Position numbers and translations under genes: made by a program. From assembly GCF_004114915.1 (NCBI RefSeq), contig NZ_CP022219.1:1580501-1644500 (forward strand): a DNA stretch of 64,000 nucleotides, in the 5' to 3' direction. A model generated the notes under the pieces. The model was not told the origin of the DNA, ran no database searches, and saw only the letters and a list, made by a program, of their open reading frames with translations. Of this stretch, positions 42,972 to 52,379 are shown piece after piece; the stretch's first letter is position 1; every line of letters begins with the position of its first letter. This DNA is from Bradyrhizobium guangxiense. Its GTDB lineage: Bacteria > Pseudomonadota > Alphaproteobacteria > Rhizobiales > Xanthobacteraceae.

Positions 42972-44900
42972 ATGATCGAACGCAGCAACGAGCCGAAGGA
43001 CGCCACGCCATCCGTCATCGCGCAGCATGATGCCATGCTGAACGCGCTACCGTTTTCCGATACGCGGGATTTCGACGATGCCGCCCGCGGCTTCCTCGGC
43101 ACGATCGAAGACGCGACGATCGCGAACCCGCGGGGGCGGTCGGTGTGGAGCCTGAAGCCCTACGGCTTCCTGTCCGCTGGCGAGGCGCCGTCCACGGTCA
43201 ATCCGAGCCTGTGGCGGCAGTCGCGGCTCAACATGCAGCATGGCCTGTTCGAGGTCGTGCCCGGCGTCTACCAGGTGCGCGGGCTCGACATCGCCAACAT
43301 GACGCTGATCGAGGGTGACAACGGCGTCATCGTCGTCGACACCCTGACCTCGATCGAAGGCGCGCGCGCGGCGCTCGATCTCTATTTCAGCCATCGGGGG
43401 CTGAAACCGGTTGCGGCGGTGATTTTCACGCATACGCACACCGACCATTGGGGCGGCGCGCGCGGCGCGCTGGAGGAGGACGCGCTCGCCACCGGGCGCG
43501 TGCCCATCATCGCGCCGAACCTGTTCATGGAGCACGCCGTCTCCGAGAACATCATCGCGGGGCCGGCCATGCTGCGCCGGGCGCAATACCAATTCGGGCC
43601 GCTGCTCGCCAAGGGGGCGCGGGGGCAGGTCGATTGCGGGCTCGGCAAGTCGATGGCGGCAGGCTCGGTTGCGCTGCTGCGCCCCACCGACCTGATCATG
43701 GCGACCGGCGATACGCGCGTCATCGACGGCGTCGAATTCGAATTCCAGATGGCGCCGAACAGCGAAGCGCCGGCGGAGATGCACTTCTTCATCCCGCGCT
43801 ACAAGCTGTTGAACCTCGCCGAGAACTGCACGCACAATTTCCACAATCTGCTGCCGTTCCGCGGCGCCGACGTGCGCGACGCGCTGGCCTGGTCGAAATA
43901 TCTGGGCGAGGCCTTGTGGCTCTGGGACGGCAAGGCGGAAGCGATGTGCGGCCAGCATCACTGGCCGGTGGGGGGGCGCGAGCGCATCGGCACGATGATC
44001 CGGCAGCAGCGCGATCTCTACAAATTCGCGCATGACCAGACCATCCGCCTGATGAACCACGGCCTCACCGCAGCCGAGATCGCCGAGACGATCCAGTTAC
44101 CGAAGAGTCTGGAAGGCGCCTGGCACGGTCGCGGCTATTACGGCCACATCCGGCACAATGTGAAGGCGATCTACCAGAAATATCTCGGCTGGTACGACGC
44201 CAATCCGGTCAATCTCGATCCGCTGCCGCCGGTGGAGTCGGGCAGGAAATATGTCGAGTATATGGGCGGGGCGGACGCGATCCTGGCGCGTGCGCGCACC
44301 GATTTCGACAAGGGCGAGTTTCGTTTCGTCGCCCAGGCGCTCGGCCATCTCGTCTTTGCCGAGCCTGACAATGCGGCGGCGCGGGGTCTGCTCGCCGACA
44401 CGCTGGAGCAGCTCGGCTACGCCGCTGAGAGCGCGACCTGGCGCAACGCGTATCTGTTCGGCGCGCAGGAGTTGCGCCATGGCATGCCGCAAGTGCCGGC
44501 CCGTCCCCCGATGCCCCGCGAGACGCTGGCCGCGCTGCGCACCTCTCAGCTCTGGGATGTGCTAGGCATCCGCCTCAACGGTCCCAAGGCGGAAGGCAAA
44601 CACATCGTCTTGAACTGGCGCTTTTCCGACACCGGCGAGACCTTCGTGCTCAATCTGGAGAATTGCGCGCTCACCTACACCGAGGGCGTGCTGGCCGAGG
44701 GTGCCGATGCCGGCTTCACGCTGGAGCGGTCAACGCTCGACGAGGTGATCGCCAAGCTGACGAGCTTTCCGGAGGCGGTTGCCGCCGGCAAGATCAAGCT
44801 GTCGGGCAATCCGATGAAGCTTGCCGAGCTGATGGGGCTGATGGACGAATTCCCGCGCATGTTCGAGATCGTCGAGCCGAAGCGGGCGGTGGTGGTTTAG
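42972..44900 (+). CDS. Alkyl-sulfatase-type metallo-beta-lactamase (SdsA/BDS1 family)
   Basis: The 642-aa enzyme starts at ATG 42972 after GGGAGGAG. The metal-binding motif THTHTDHWGG has His154, His156, Asp158 and His159, and ENCTHNFHNL and CGQHHWPVGG supply further histidines of the binuclear zinc site. The middle helical dimerisation region and a C-terminal SCP2-like domain (about 530-640: LNWRFSDTGETFVLNLEN...ITSFPEAVAAG-type pattern) complete the three-domain architecture. No signal peptide is seen, unlike the secreted SdsA1. The family hydrolyses primary alkyl sulfates such as SDS; the true substrate here may differ. Confidence 0.87.
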   Translation: MIERSNEPKDATPSVIAQHDAMLNALPFSDTRDFDDAARGFLGTIEDATIANPRGRSVWSLKPYGFLSAGEAPSTVNPSLWRQSRLNMQHGLFEVVPGVYQVRGLDIANMTLIEGDNGVIVVDTLTSIEGARAALDLYFSHRGLKPVAAVIFTHTHTDHWGGARGALEEDALATGRVPIIAPNLFMEHAVSENIIAGPAMLRRAQYQFGPLLAKGARGQVDCGLGKSMAAGSVALLRPTDLIMATGDTRVIDGVEFEFQMAPNSEAPAEMHFFIPRYKLLNLAENCTHNFHNLLPFRGADVRDALAWSKYLGEALWLWDGKAEAMCGQHHWPVGGRERIGTMIRQQRDLYKFAHDQTIRLMNHGLTAAEIAETIQLPKSLEGAWHGRGYYGHIRHNVKAIYQKYLGWYDANPVNLDPLPPVESGRKYVEYMGGADAILARARTDFDKGEFRFVAQALGHLVFAEPDNAAARGLLADTLEQLGYAAESATWRNAYLFGAQELRHGMPQVPARPPMPRETLAALRTSQLWDVLGIRLNGPKAEGKHIVLNWRFSDTGETFVLNLENCALTYTEGVLAEGADAGFTLERSTLDEVIAKLTSFPEAVAAGKIKLSGNPMKLAELMGLMDEFPRMFEIVEPKRAVVV

Positions 44901-44948
44901 GCGGAGTGCGGCGCGCCGCGTTTTGCCTTCAGTGCGCTCCACATTCGC

Positions 44949-45054
44949 TGTCATCGCCCGGCTTGACCGGGCGATCCAGTACTCCGAGACGGCAGTGATT
45001 GAGCGGATGGGCGGCGGCGTACTAGATGCCCCGGTCAAGCCGGGGCATGACAGT
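44949..45054. repeat. Intergenic palindromic repeat (family C, 'cccggcttgaccgggcgat')
   Basis: TGTCATCGCCCGGCTTGACC near 44949 and GTACTAGATGCCCCGGTCAA near 45019 are inverted copies separated by about 35 bases. This palindrome type is frequent between bradyrhizobial genes. It separates the converging hydrolase and glycosyltransferase genes and may act as a bidirectional terminator. Confidence 0.75.
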
Positions 45055-45080
45055 GTGCCTTGAGGTGGTGAGAGCGATAT

Positions 45081-46151
45081 CTACTCCGCGCTGCTCACCA
45101 GCTTGATCCGCGGCGCCTGCGCCTCGGTCAGCGTGCGATAGGCCGCGAGATAGTCCAGTGCCATGCGCCGCGCCGTGAAGCGCTTCTCGAACTGCCTGCG
45201 GATCGCGGAGCGGTCGAGTTGCGGCAGACGTTTCACCACGCCCGCCGCACTAATCACGTCCTCGACCACGAAGCCGGTCAGCCCCTCGTCGATGATCTCC
45301 GGCACCGAGCCGCGGTTGAAGGCGACGACCGGCGTTCCGCACGCCATGGCTTCGATCATCACGAGGCCGAACGGCTCCGGCCAGTCGATCGGCAGCAGAA
45401 GCCCGAGCGCGCCGCTCAGGAAATCCGACTTCTCGTGATCGCTGATCTCGCCGATGAACTCCACCAGCGGATTGTTCTCGATCATCGGCCTGATCAGCTC
45501 GTCATAGTAATCCTGATCGGCGCGATCGACCTTGGCGGCGATCTTCAGCGGGATGCCGCAATGGGTCGCGATCTTGATGGCGCGGTCGACGCCTTTCTCC
45601 GGCGCGATGCGGCCGAGCACGGCGAGGTATTCCTGCTTCGCCGGCTTCGGCGTCAGCAGGTTCTCCGGCAGGCCGTGGTGAATCGTCGTCACCCAGTTTG
45701 CCTGCGGCACCGGCCGCCGCTGCGCATTGGAGATCGAGATGACCGGCATCTTGGAGAAGGTGTTGAAGACCGGCTGATGCTCCGGCAGGTCGAGCCGGCC
45801 ATGCAGCGTGGTCAGGAACGGCGTCGGCTGCCGGTGGAACAGCGACCAGGGATAATAGTCGAGATGGAAGTGCAGGAAGTCGAATTCCTCATCGTCACAT
45901 TTCTGCCGCACGCGCTCGAGGAGGACCATATGCAGCGCGTTGGGGTCGCGCACGGAACCGTCGAGCCGAAGCGCCCGCGGCCATAACGCATCCAGCTTCG
46001 CCGAGGTCTGCGAGTCGCCGCTGGCGAACAGCGTCACATCGTGTCCCAGGGCCACCAGCTCTTCCGTCAACCAATGCACCACCCGCTCGGTGCCGCCATA
46101 CAGCTTGGGTGGAACAGCCTCCGTCAACGGAGCTACCTGCGCGATGCGCAT
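45081..46151 (-). CDS. GT4-family glycosyltransferase
   Basis: The 356-aa protein starts at ATG 46151 (MRIAQVAPL). The GT-B fold is shown by PPKLYGGTERVVHWLTEEL at the N-terminus and the nucleotide-sugar motif EX7E in PEPFGLVMIEAMACGTP. VLGRIAPEKGVDRAIKIA marks the donor domain. This retaining family transfers sugars from nucleotide donors in the cytoplasm or at the inner membrane face. Relatives sit beside glycogen or trehalose genes in Bradyrhizobium. The divergent genes downstream of 46426 include a debranching-type enzyme, so a glucan-related role is possible but unproven. Confidence 0.82.
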   Translation of the reverse strand: MRIAQVAPLTEAVPPKLYGGTERVVHWLTEELVALGHDVTLFASGDSQTSAKLDALWPRALRLDGSVRDPNALHMVLLERVRQKCDDEEFDFLHFHLDYYPWSLFHRQPTPFLTTLHGRLDLPEHQPVFNTFSKMPVISISNAQRRPVPQANWVTTIHHGLPENLLTPKPAKQEYLAVLGRIAPEKGVDRAIKIATHCGIPLKIAAKVDRADQDYYDELIRPMIENNPLVEFIGEISDHEKSDFLSGALGLLLPIDWPEPFGLVMIEAMACGTPVVAFNRGSVPEIIDEGLTGFVVEDVISAAGVVKRLPQLDRSAIRRQFEKRFTARRMALDYLAAYRTLTEAQAPRIKLVSSAE

Positions 46152-46425
46152 CTCGCCATCTCCTCTGCGATCATGAATGTTGAACCCCCCGCCTGTACGG
46201 CACCGGCAATGCCAGACGAGGGAACGTTCCCGCACCTGCGAAGTTCCTTCTCCCAAACGTTACATATTCGACACGTCGGGGCAGCGTCGCGATGTTGCCA
46301 CTACATCTTCGCAGATCGTCCGCATCCGCATGTCGTGATCACGAGAGCTGGGAACCCGGGCGACGCGGTCGATGTTCACAGCGCTAAGACAAAATTGAAA
46401 ATCCTCAGGACGGGGCGATAGCTAA

Positions 46426-48189
46426 ATGGATCATCTTTCTGGATATGCGCGCAGGCCATTTGCCTTTGTCTTGCGCTATCTTCGGATGCGAATGGCATCG
46501 CATCTGGTGATCCTGGCTGCGGTCGTCGGGGCCGTTGCCTGCTCGGTAGGCACACAGTACGGGGTTAAATCCCTCGTCGACGCCCTGTCTGCGGGACCCT
46601 TGCATGGCGGTGGCGTATGGCTGGCATTCATTTTGCTCATGTCGCTGATCGCCGCCGACAACTTCCTGTGGCGGATCGCCAGCTGGACAGCGAGCTTCAC
46701 CTTTGTCCGGGTCACGGGTGATTTACGACGTGACATATTTCGTCATCTCACCGGGCACGCGCCGAGCTATTTCTCGGACCGGATGCCGGGAATGCTGACG
46801 AGCCGCATCACGGCGACGTCGAACGCGGTGTTCACGGTCGAGAACATGTTCGTCTGGAACGTGTTGCCGCCTTGCATCGCCACGGTTGCCGCCATCGCGC
46901 TGATCGGAACGGTGAGCCCTTACATGGCGCTCGGCCTGACCGTGATCGCGGGGGGTATGGTGATCGCGATGTTCCGCCTCGCCGCCGCCGGCAAGCCGCT
47001 TCACGACGATTTCGCCGACAAGGCGGCCGCGGTCGACGGCGAGATGATCGACGTCATTAGCAACATGCCGCTGGTCCGTGCCTTCTGCGGCATCGGCCAC
47101 GAGCACGAGCGGTTCGACGCGACGGTGAACCGGGAGCTGACCGCGCGAAGCCGCAGCCTGCGCTATCTGGAAAAGCTGCGGCTGTTGCATGCCGCCATCA
47201 CCGTGGTTTTGACGATCGCGCTGATGGCCTGGGCCATCACGCTCTGGCAGAAGGGCGAAGCGACCACCGGCGACGTCGTGCTGGTTTGTACGCTCGGCAT
47301 CTCCATCCTGAGCGCGACGCGCGATCTCGCGGTGGCGCTGGTCGACGTCACCCAGCACGTCGCGCGGTTGACCGAGGCGATCGCCACGCTTTTGGTGCCA
47401 CACGAATTGCGCGATCACCCCGAGGCGGAGCCGCTGGTGAAGAGCGGCGCGGCGATCGCATTCAACAACGTCACCTTCGGCTATCCCGGCGGCGACAAGA
47501 TCTTCGAGCGGTTCAGCCTGCGGCTTCAGCCCGGCCAGCGCGTCGGCCTGGTCGGCCAGTCCGGCGGCGGCAAGTCGACGTTGTTCACGCTGCTGCAGCG
47601 CTTCTACGATACCGACGAAGGCAGCATCACCATCGACGGCCAGGACATCTCCATGGTGACGCAGCAGAGCCTGCGCGAGGCGATCTCGGTCGTGCCGCAG
47701 GACATTTCGTTGTTTCACCGCTCGATCCGCGAGAACATCCGCTACGGCCGCCCGAACGCGACCGACGACGAGGTGTTGCGCGCGGCGATTGCGGCGCGCT
47801 GCGACTTCGTCGAGAGCTTGCCCGAAGGCCTCGACACCATGGTCGGTGACCGCGGCGTCAAGATGTCCGGCGGCCAGCGCCAGCGCATCGCGATCGCGCG
47901 CGCCTTCCTGAAGGACGCGCCGATCCTGCTGCTGGACGAGGCCACCGCGGCGCTCGACAGCGAGTCCGAGGAAGCGATCCGCGAGGCACTCTCCCGCCTG
48001 ATGCGGGGCCGCACCGTGATCGCGATCGCGCATCGGCTGGCGACGCTGCGCAATTTCGACCGCGTGGTGGTGCTGAAGAACGGCAAGATCATCGAGGACG
48101 GTGCGCCCGACCGCCTGATGCAGGGCCACGGTCCCTACCGGGAGCTGGTGACGCAGGAAATGAGTCGGCTCCCGAAGGTCGCCGCGTAA
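46426..48189 (+). CDS. ABC exporter half-transporter (permease fused to ATPase)
   Basis: This 587-aa protein has six helices in the first 310 residues and a nucleotide-binding domain in the C-terminal half. The Walker A motif GQSGGGKST is at about 376-384, the signature MSGGQRQRIAIA at about 480, and the Walker B LLLDEATAALDS follows. As a half-transporter it must dimerise. The class exports lipids, glycans or drugs. It is followed by a glycogen-debranching-type enzyme after 58 bases. No binding protein is present, consistent with export. Only a weak FixK-like site (one mismatch) precedes it at about 46395. Confidence 0.87.
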   Translation: MDHLSGYARRPFAFVLRYLRMRMASHLVILAAVVGAVACSVGTQYGVKSLVDALSAGPLHGGGVWLAFILLMSLIAADNFLWRIASWTASFTFVRVTGDLRRDIFRHLTGHAPSYFSDRMPGMLTSRITATSNAVFTVENMFVWNVLPPCIATVAAIALIGTVSPYMALGLTVIAGGMVIAMFRLAAAGKPLHDDFADKAAAVDGEMIDVISNMPLVRAFCGIGHEHERFDATVNRELTARSRSLRYLEKLRLLHAAITVVLTIALMAWAITLWQKGEATTGDVVLVCTLGISILSATRDLAVALVDVTQHVARLTEAIATLLVPHELRDHPEAEPLVKSGAAIAFNNVTFGYPGGDKIFERFSLRLQPGQRVGLVGQSGGGKSTLFTLLQRFYDTDEGSITIDGQDISMVTQQSLREAISVVPQDISLFHRSIRENIRYGRPNATDDEVLRAAIAARCDFVESLPEGLDTMVGDRGVKMSGGQRQRIAIARAFLKDAPILLLDEATAALDSESEEAIREALSRLMRGRTVIAIAHRLATLRNFDRVVVLKNGKIIEDGAPDRLMQGHGPYRELVTQEMSRLPKVAA

Positions 48190-48247
48190 ACCCAACAGTC
48201 GCGTTCGCGTTGGTTGCGTTTCGAAACAAGGCGCAGGGGAGCAGCTC

Positions 48248-50452
48248 ATGGCAACCGAAGCCGTAACCCAGATCATCTCCGTGTCGCAGACGGTGGACGC
48301 GGTCGCGGAGCAGACGTTCTACATCCCGATGACCGGGCCCGCGGCACGACCGCGGCGCTCCCTCAAGCACGACGACATGTTCATCGTGCTCGACAGCCAT
48401 GGCGACATCGGCGCCTCCGCCGGCGGGCCGGACGGCCTGTTTCACTACGATACGCGCTATCTGGCGCGGCTGGAGCTCGTGCTCGACGATCTCCAGCCGC
48501 TGCTGCTCGGCTCCAACCTGCGCGACGACAATTCGGCACTGACCGTCGACCTGACCAATCCGGACATCTACCGTCAGGGCCGGCTGGTGTTTCAGAAGGA
48601 CCTGCTGCACATCGTGCGCACGATCTTCCTGTGGCGCGGCACGGCCTATCAGCGCATCGGCGTGCAGAACCACGGCGAGGAACGGGCCACCTTCGAGCTG
48701 ACGCTGCTGTTCGACAACGACTTTGCCGACCTGTTCGAGGTTCGCGGCGAGCGCCGCCCGCGCCGCGGGACCGGCACCAGCAAATTGCTCGGGCCGACCG
48801 ACGTGCTGTTCGAATATCGCGGTCTCGATGACACCGAGCGCACCACGAGCCTGCATTTCGACCCGCGCCCGACGCGGCTGTCGGTCAATGCCGCGACCTG
48901 GCAGCTCGAGCTGGATCCTCACGAATCGAAATCCCTGTTCGTGGCCGTATCCTGCAATCGGCCGGCCACGGAGAAGCCCGTGCGCTTCTTCAGGGGTTTG
49001 CTCGCCCATCGCCGCGAGATGCGCAACTCGACCAAGGGCGCAGCCAGCATCGAGACCTCCAACAACATCTTCAACGAGGTGCTGTGCCAGGCCATGGCCG
49101 ACCTCAACATGCTGATGACGGAGACGCCGCAGGGACGTTATCCCTATGCCGGCATTCCCTGGTACTCGACGACGTTCGGCCGTGACGGCCTGATCACCGC
49201 GCTCCAGATGCTGTGGGTCGATCCGCGCGTCGCCAAGGGCGTGCTGAGGCGTCTCGCGCATTTCCAGGCCAAGGTGGTCGATCCGCTTGCGGACGCCGCG
49301 CCCGGCAAGATCCTGCATGAGATGCGCGGGGGAGAGATGGCGGCGCTGCGCGAGGTGCCGTTCGCGCAATATTACGGCAGCGTCGATTCGACCGCGCTGT
49401 TCGTGTTGCTCGCCGGGAGCTATTTCGAACGGACCGGCGACGAGAAGACTCTGATCGAGCTATGGCCGGCGATCGAGGCGGGGCTGGCCTGGATCGACGG
49501 CCCCGGCGATCCCGACCAGGACGGGTTCGTCGAATATCAGCGCGCGACCGAGATGGGGCTGGCCAACCAGGGCTGGAAAGACTCCTACGACGCGATCTTC
49601 CACGCCGACGGCCAGCTCGCGGAAGGCAACATCGCGCTCGCCGAAGTCCAGGGCTACGTCTACGCCGCCAAGCAGCTCGCCGCCCGTTGCGCGCTGCGGC
49701 TCCGCAAGCCGGAGCGTGTGCGCAAGCTCGAGGCCGACGCCAGGGCGCTGGCGGAGCGCTTCGAGAAGGCGTTCTGGTGCGAGGAGCTCGGCACCTATGC
49801 GCTCGCTCTCGACGGCAAGAAGCGGCCGTGCAAGGTTCGGACCTCGAATGCCGGTCAGGTCCTGTTCAGCGGCATGATCCGGGAGGCCCGCGCCCGCCTC
49901 GTCGCCGCCGACCTGATGCGGCCGCACTTCTTCTCGGGCTGGGGAATCCGCACCGTCGCGCAGGGCGAGGTACGCTACAACCCGATGTCCTACCATGACG
50001 GGTCGATCTGGCCGCACGACAATGCGCTGATCGCGCTCGGGCTGGCGCGCTACGGCCTCAAGCACTCGGTGGCACATGTCTTCAAGGGGCTGTTCGACGC
50101 GGCGACCTACATGGACCTGCGCCGGCTGCCCGAATTGTTCTGCGGTTTCCGGCGCGAGAAGCGGCGAGGCCCGACGCTCTATCCGGTCGCCTGCGCACCG
50201 CAGGCCTGGGCCAGCGCGACGCCGTTCACGCTGCTGGAAGCGGCGCTCGGCCTCGAATTCGACGTGGCCCGCGGCGAGATTCGCCTGCGCAACCCGCATC
50301 TGCCCGCGTTTCTCAACGAAGTGATCCTGCGCGATCTGCACCTCGGCGAATCCAGCGTCGATCTTCGCGTCAGCCGTCACGGCGATGACGTGGCGCTGGA
50401 GGTGATGCGCACGCGCGGCCAGATCCAGGTCTCGATCGTGTTGGCGCGCTAA
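48248..50452 (+). CDS. Amylo-alpha-1,6-glucosidase-type glycogen debranching protein
   Basis: The 734-aa protein starts at ATG 48248 with GGGGAG upstream. The N-terminal 240 residues form the 'glycogen debranching enzyme, bacterial type' beta domain (HDDMFIVLDSHGDIG, GLFHYDTRYLARLEL). The rest is an (alpha/alpha)6-barrel of the GH15/GH133-like kind with WYSTTFGRDGLITALQ and NPMSYHDGSIWPHDNALIALG, which contain the likely catalytic acids. There is no signal peptide. It may trim branched glucan in the cytoplasm. It precedes a PRC-barrel protein and an MFS gene by 19 and 23 bases, so these are probably one transcript. Confidence 0.82.
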   Translation: MATEAVTQIISVSQTVDAVAEQTFYIPMTGPAARPRRSLKHDDMFIVLDSHGDIGASAGGPDGLFHYDTRYLARLELVLDDLQPLLLGSNLRDDNSALTVDLTNPDIYRQGRLVFQKDLLHIVRTIFLWRGTAYQRIGVQNHGEERATFELTLLFDNDFADLFEVRGERRPRRGTGTSKLLGPTDVLFEYRGLDDTERTTSLHFDPRPTRLSVNAATWQLELDPHESKSLFVAVSCNRPATEKPVRFFRGLLAHRREMRNSTKGAASIETSNNIFNEVLCQAMADLNMLMTETPQGRYPYAGIPWYSTTFGRDGLITALQMLWVDPRVAKGVLRRLAHFQAKVVDPLADAAPGKILHEMRGGEMAALREVPFAQYYGSVDSTALFVLLAGSYFERTGDEKTLIELWPAIEAGLAWIDGPGDPDQDGFVEYQRATEMGLANQGWKDSYDAIFHADGQLAEGNIALAEVQGYVYAAKQLAARCALRLRKPERVRKLEADARALAERFEKAFWCEELGTYALALDGKKRPCKVRTSNAGQVLFSGMIREARARLVAADLMRPHFFSGWGIRTVAQGEVRYNPMSYHDGSIWPHDNALIALGLARYGLKHSVAHVFKGLFDAATYMDLRRLPELFCGFRREKRRGPTLYPVACAPQAWASATPFTLLEAALGLEFDVARGEIRLRNPHLPAFLNEVILRDLHLGESSVDLRVSRHGDDVALEVMRTRGQIQVSIVLAR

Positions 50453-50471
50453 ACGCGCGAGGAGGTGTTTC

Positions 50472-51005
50472 ATGCGTACCGCCGGATGGTCGGCTCTGAG
50501 CGTGGCGATCGTCGCGGGATTGACGGTCGCCGTATCACGCGCGGCGGAGGAGCCGCCCGTCGCGCCAACGACACCTCCAAGTGAAGCGAACGCGCCGGCG
50601 ACGGCCCAGCCGCCCGCCTCGACCGTTCCGGTGACGCCGAAGGATGCAGCGCCCCCGCCGTCGGTGACCATCATCGGCGCCAGCGAGGCCCACGGCGTGC
50701 TCGGCCGCGACGTGCGCAGCGCGGCCGGCGAGGACATGGGCCGTATCGTCGACGTCATCGTCGATCGCGCCGGCCATGTCCGCGCCGCGGCCATCGATTT
50801 CGGCGGATTTCTCGGCGTCGGCAGCCGCAAGATCGTGGTGGACTGGAATGCGCTGCGCTTCGGCAAGATCGCCAACAAGAAGGACAGCATCACGCTGGAA
50901 TTGACCAAGGCGCAGGTCGCCGCCGCGCCGGAATACAAGGAGGACACGCCGATCGTCGTGCTCGGTGCGTCCGGCAGCCTTCAACCGCTGCAAGCGATCC
51001 AGTGA
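50472..51005 (+). CDS. Exported PRC-barrel domain protein
   Basis: The 177-aa protein starts at ATG 50472 behind GGAGG. A signal peptide (AGWSALSVAIVAGLTVAVSRAAEE) is followed by a Pro/Ala/Thr-rich linker (about 27-62) and one PRC-barrel (LGRDVRSAAGEDMGRIVDVIVDRAGHVRAAAIDFGGFLG...). PRC-barrels bind RNA, proteins or photosynthetic reaction centres; exported ones in rhizobia are linked to envelope stress. No partner is evident. It sits between the debranching enzyme and an MFS gene in a likely operon. Confidence 0.78.
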   Translation: MRTAGWSALSVAIVAGLTVAVSRAAEEPPVAPTTPPSEANAPATAQPPASTVPVTPKDAAPPPSVTIIGASEAHGVLGRDVRSAAGEDMGRIVDVIVDRAGHVRAAAIDFGGFLGVGSRKIVVDWNALRFGKIANKKDSITLELTKAQVAAAPEYKEDTPIVVLGASGSLQPLQAIQ

Positions 51006-51028
51006 GGTGCGGGGAGGGCTGACCGCCT

Positions 51029-52315
51029 GTGCTGTTGTCGAGGAAGCCGAAGCATGCAGATCGCGATGGCCGCGTTGAACAGGACAACGTCGCCGCGACG
51101 TCGGTCACTGGCATCCCGGCGCCGTCGCGCCAGAGCCTGCGTGGCCTCGACTGGTTCATCTTCTTCCTCGCCGACGTGCAGACTGGGTTCGGACCGTTCA
51201 TCGCGGTCTATCTGACCACCCAGAAATGGACCCAAGTCGAGATCGGCCTCGTGCTGTCGATCGGCGGCATCGTCGCGTTGATCGGGCAGATGCCGGGCGG
51301 GGCGATCATCGATGCCGCGAAATCGGAGCGGCTGGGCGCCGCGCTCGCGATCGCGACCATCGGTGCTTGCGCGCTCGCCTATGCCGCGATGCCGATCTTC
51401 CCGGTGGTGGTCACGGCCGCCACCCTGCATGCGATGGCGAGCTGCGTGCTGGGCCCCGCCATCGCGGCGATCAGCCTCGGCCTCGTCGGCCCGCTGGCGA
51501 TCGGCGAGCGGCTCCGCCGCAACGCGCGGTTCGCCTCGCTCGGTAACGGCGTCGCGGCGGCGGTGATGGGGACCGCGGGCTATCTGCTGTCGAGCCGCTC
51601 GGTGTTCCTGGTGACCTTCCTGCTCGCAATCCCGACCCTGATCGCGCTCTCGCGGATTCGCGAGCACGAGGTCGATATCAGGCGTTGTCACGGCGAGATG
51701 CCGCCCGAAGCGGCCGACCGCGCCGACACCAACATCTGGCATCTGATCCGGCAACGCCCGCTGATCGTTTTCGCCCTCAGCGTGCTGCTGTTGCAGCTCG
51801 CCAACGCCTCGATGATGCCGCTGATGGCAAGCGCAGTGACGGCGCGGTCCGCCCAATGGGCGACGGTGCTGGTCGCCTTTTGCATCGTCGTTCCGCAGGC
51901 GATCGTGGCGTTGCTGTCGCCGACGGTCGGGTGCAAGGCGCAAGCGTGGGGCCGGCGGCCGCTGCTGCTGATCGGATTCGGCGCGCTGGCGATCCGCGGC
52001 CTGCTGTTTGCGACCGTGCGCGATCCGTATCTCCTGGTGCTCGTGCAAGTGTTTGACGGCATCACCGCGGCGGTGTTCGCCGTGATGATTCCGCTGATCG
52101 TGGCCGACGTCGCCTTCGGCAGCGGCCATTTCAACCTGGCGCAGGGCATCGTCGGCACCGCGACCGGCATCGGCGCGTCGCTGAGCACGGTGCTCGGAGG
52201 CTATGTCAGCGACAAGTTCGGCAACGCCACCGCCTTCATCGGGCTGTCCGGCGTTGCCGCGACCGGGCTACTGCTGATCCTTTTCGTGATGCCGGAGACC
52301 CGGCGCACGGCATGA
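51029..52315 (+). CDS. MFS transporter
   Basis: A GTG at 51029, downstream of GGGGAGGG, opens a 428-aa frame. Twelve helices are likely, starting with GLDWFIFFLADVQTGFGPFIAVYL. The N-terminal 35 residues are hydrophilic and poorly conserved, so a later start is possible. GLVLSIGGIVALIGQMPGGAIIDAAKS and RRPLLLIGFGALAIRG mark the two halves. It probably exports a small molecule; no specific family name is justified. It converges with fixK2, separated by the terminator at 52323-52357. Confidence 0.78.
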   Translation: MLLSRKPKHADRDGRVEQDNVAATSVTGIPAPSRQSLRGLDWFIFFLADVQTGFGPFIAVYLTTQKWTQVEIGLVLSIGGIVALIGQMPGGAIIDAAKSERLGAALAIATIGACALAYAAMPIFPVVVTAATLHAMASCVLGPAIAAISLGLVGPLAIGERLRRNARFASLGNGVAAAVMGTAGYLLSSRSVFLVTFLLAIPTLIALSRIREHEVDIRRCHGEMPPEAADRADTNIWHLIRQRPLIVFALSVLLLQLANASMMPLMASAVTARSAQWATVLVAFCIVVPQAIVALLSPTVGCKAQAWGRRPLLLIGFGALAIRGLLFATVRDPYLLVLVQVFDGITAAVFAVMIPLIVADVAFGSGHFNLAQGIVGTATGIGASLSTVLGGYVSDKFGNATAFIGLSGVAATGLLLILFVMPETRRTA

Positions 52316-52322
52316 TCGCGGC

Positions 52323-52357
52323 AAAAGAAAAAGCCGGCCGAAGCGAGCTCGGCCGGC
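52323..52357 (-). terminator. Intrinsic terminator of fixK2
   Basis: On the reverse strand GCCGGCCGA pairs with TCGGCCGGC around a 7-base loop, and the stem is followed by TTTTTCTTTT. It is 22 bases past the fixK2 stop codon and lies between the converging MFS and fixK2 genes. Confidence 0.85.
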
Positions 52358-52379
52358 CAAGTCACGGGGGAGAAACCGA

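Noticed and set aside
46395..46408. TTGAAAATCCTCAG before the ABC exporter as a FixK box
   Set aside because: Last base of the second half-site differs and the site is only 31 bases before the start codon, leaving no room for a promoter of the usual layout.
46723..48276. A 517-codon open frame antisense to the ABC exporter
   Set aside because: Mirror of a gene with intact Walker motifs; composition is the Arg/His/Gly-rich type typical of shadow frames.
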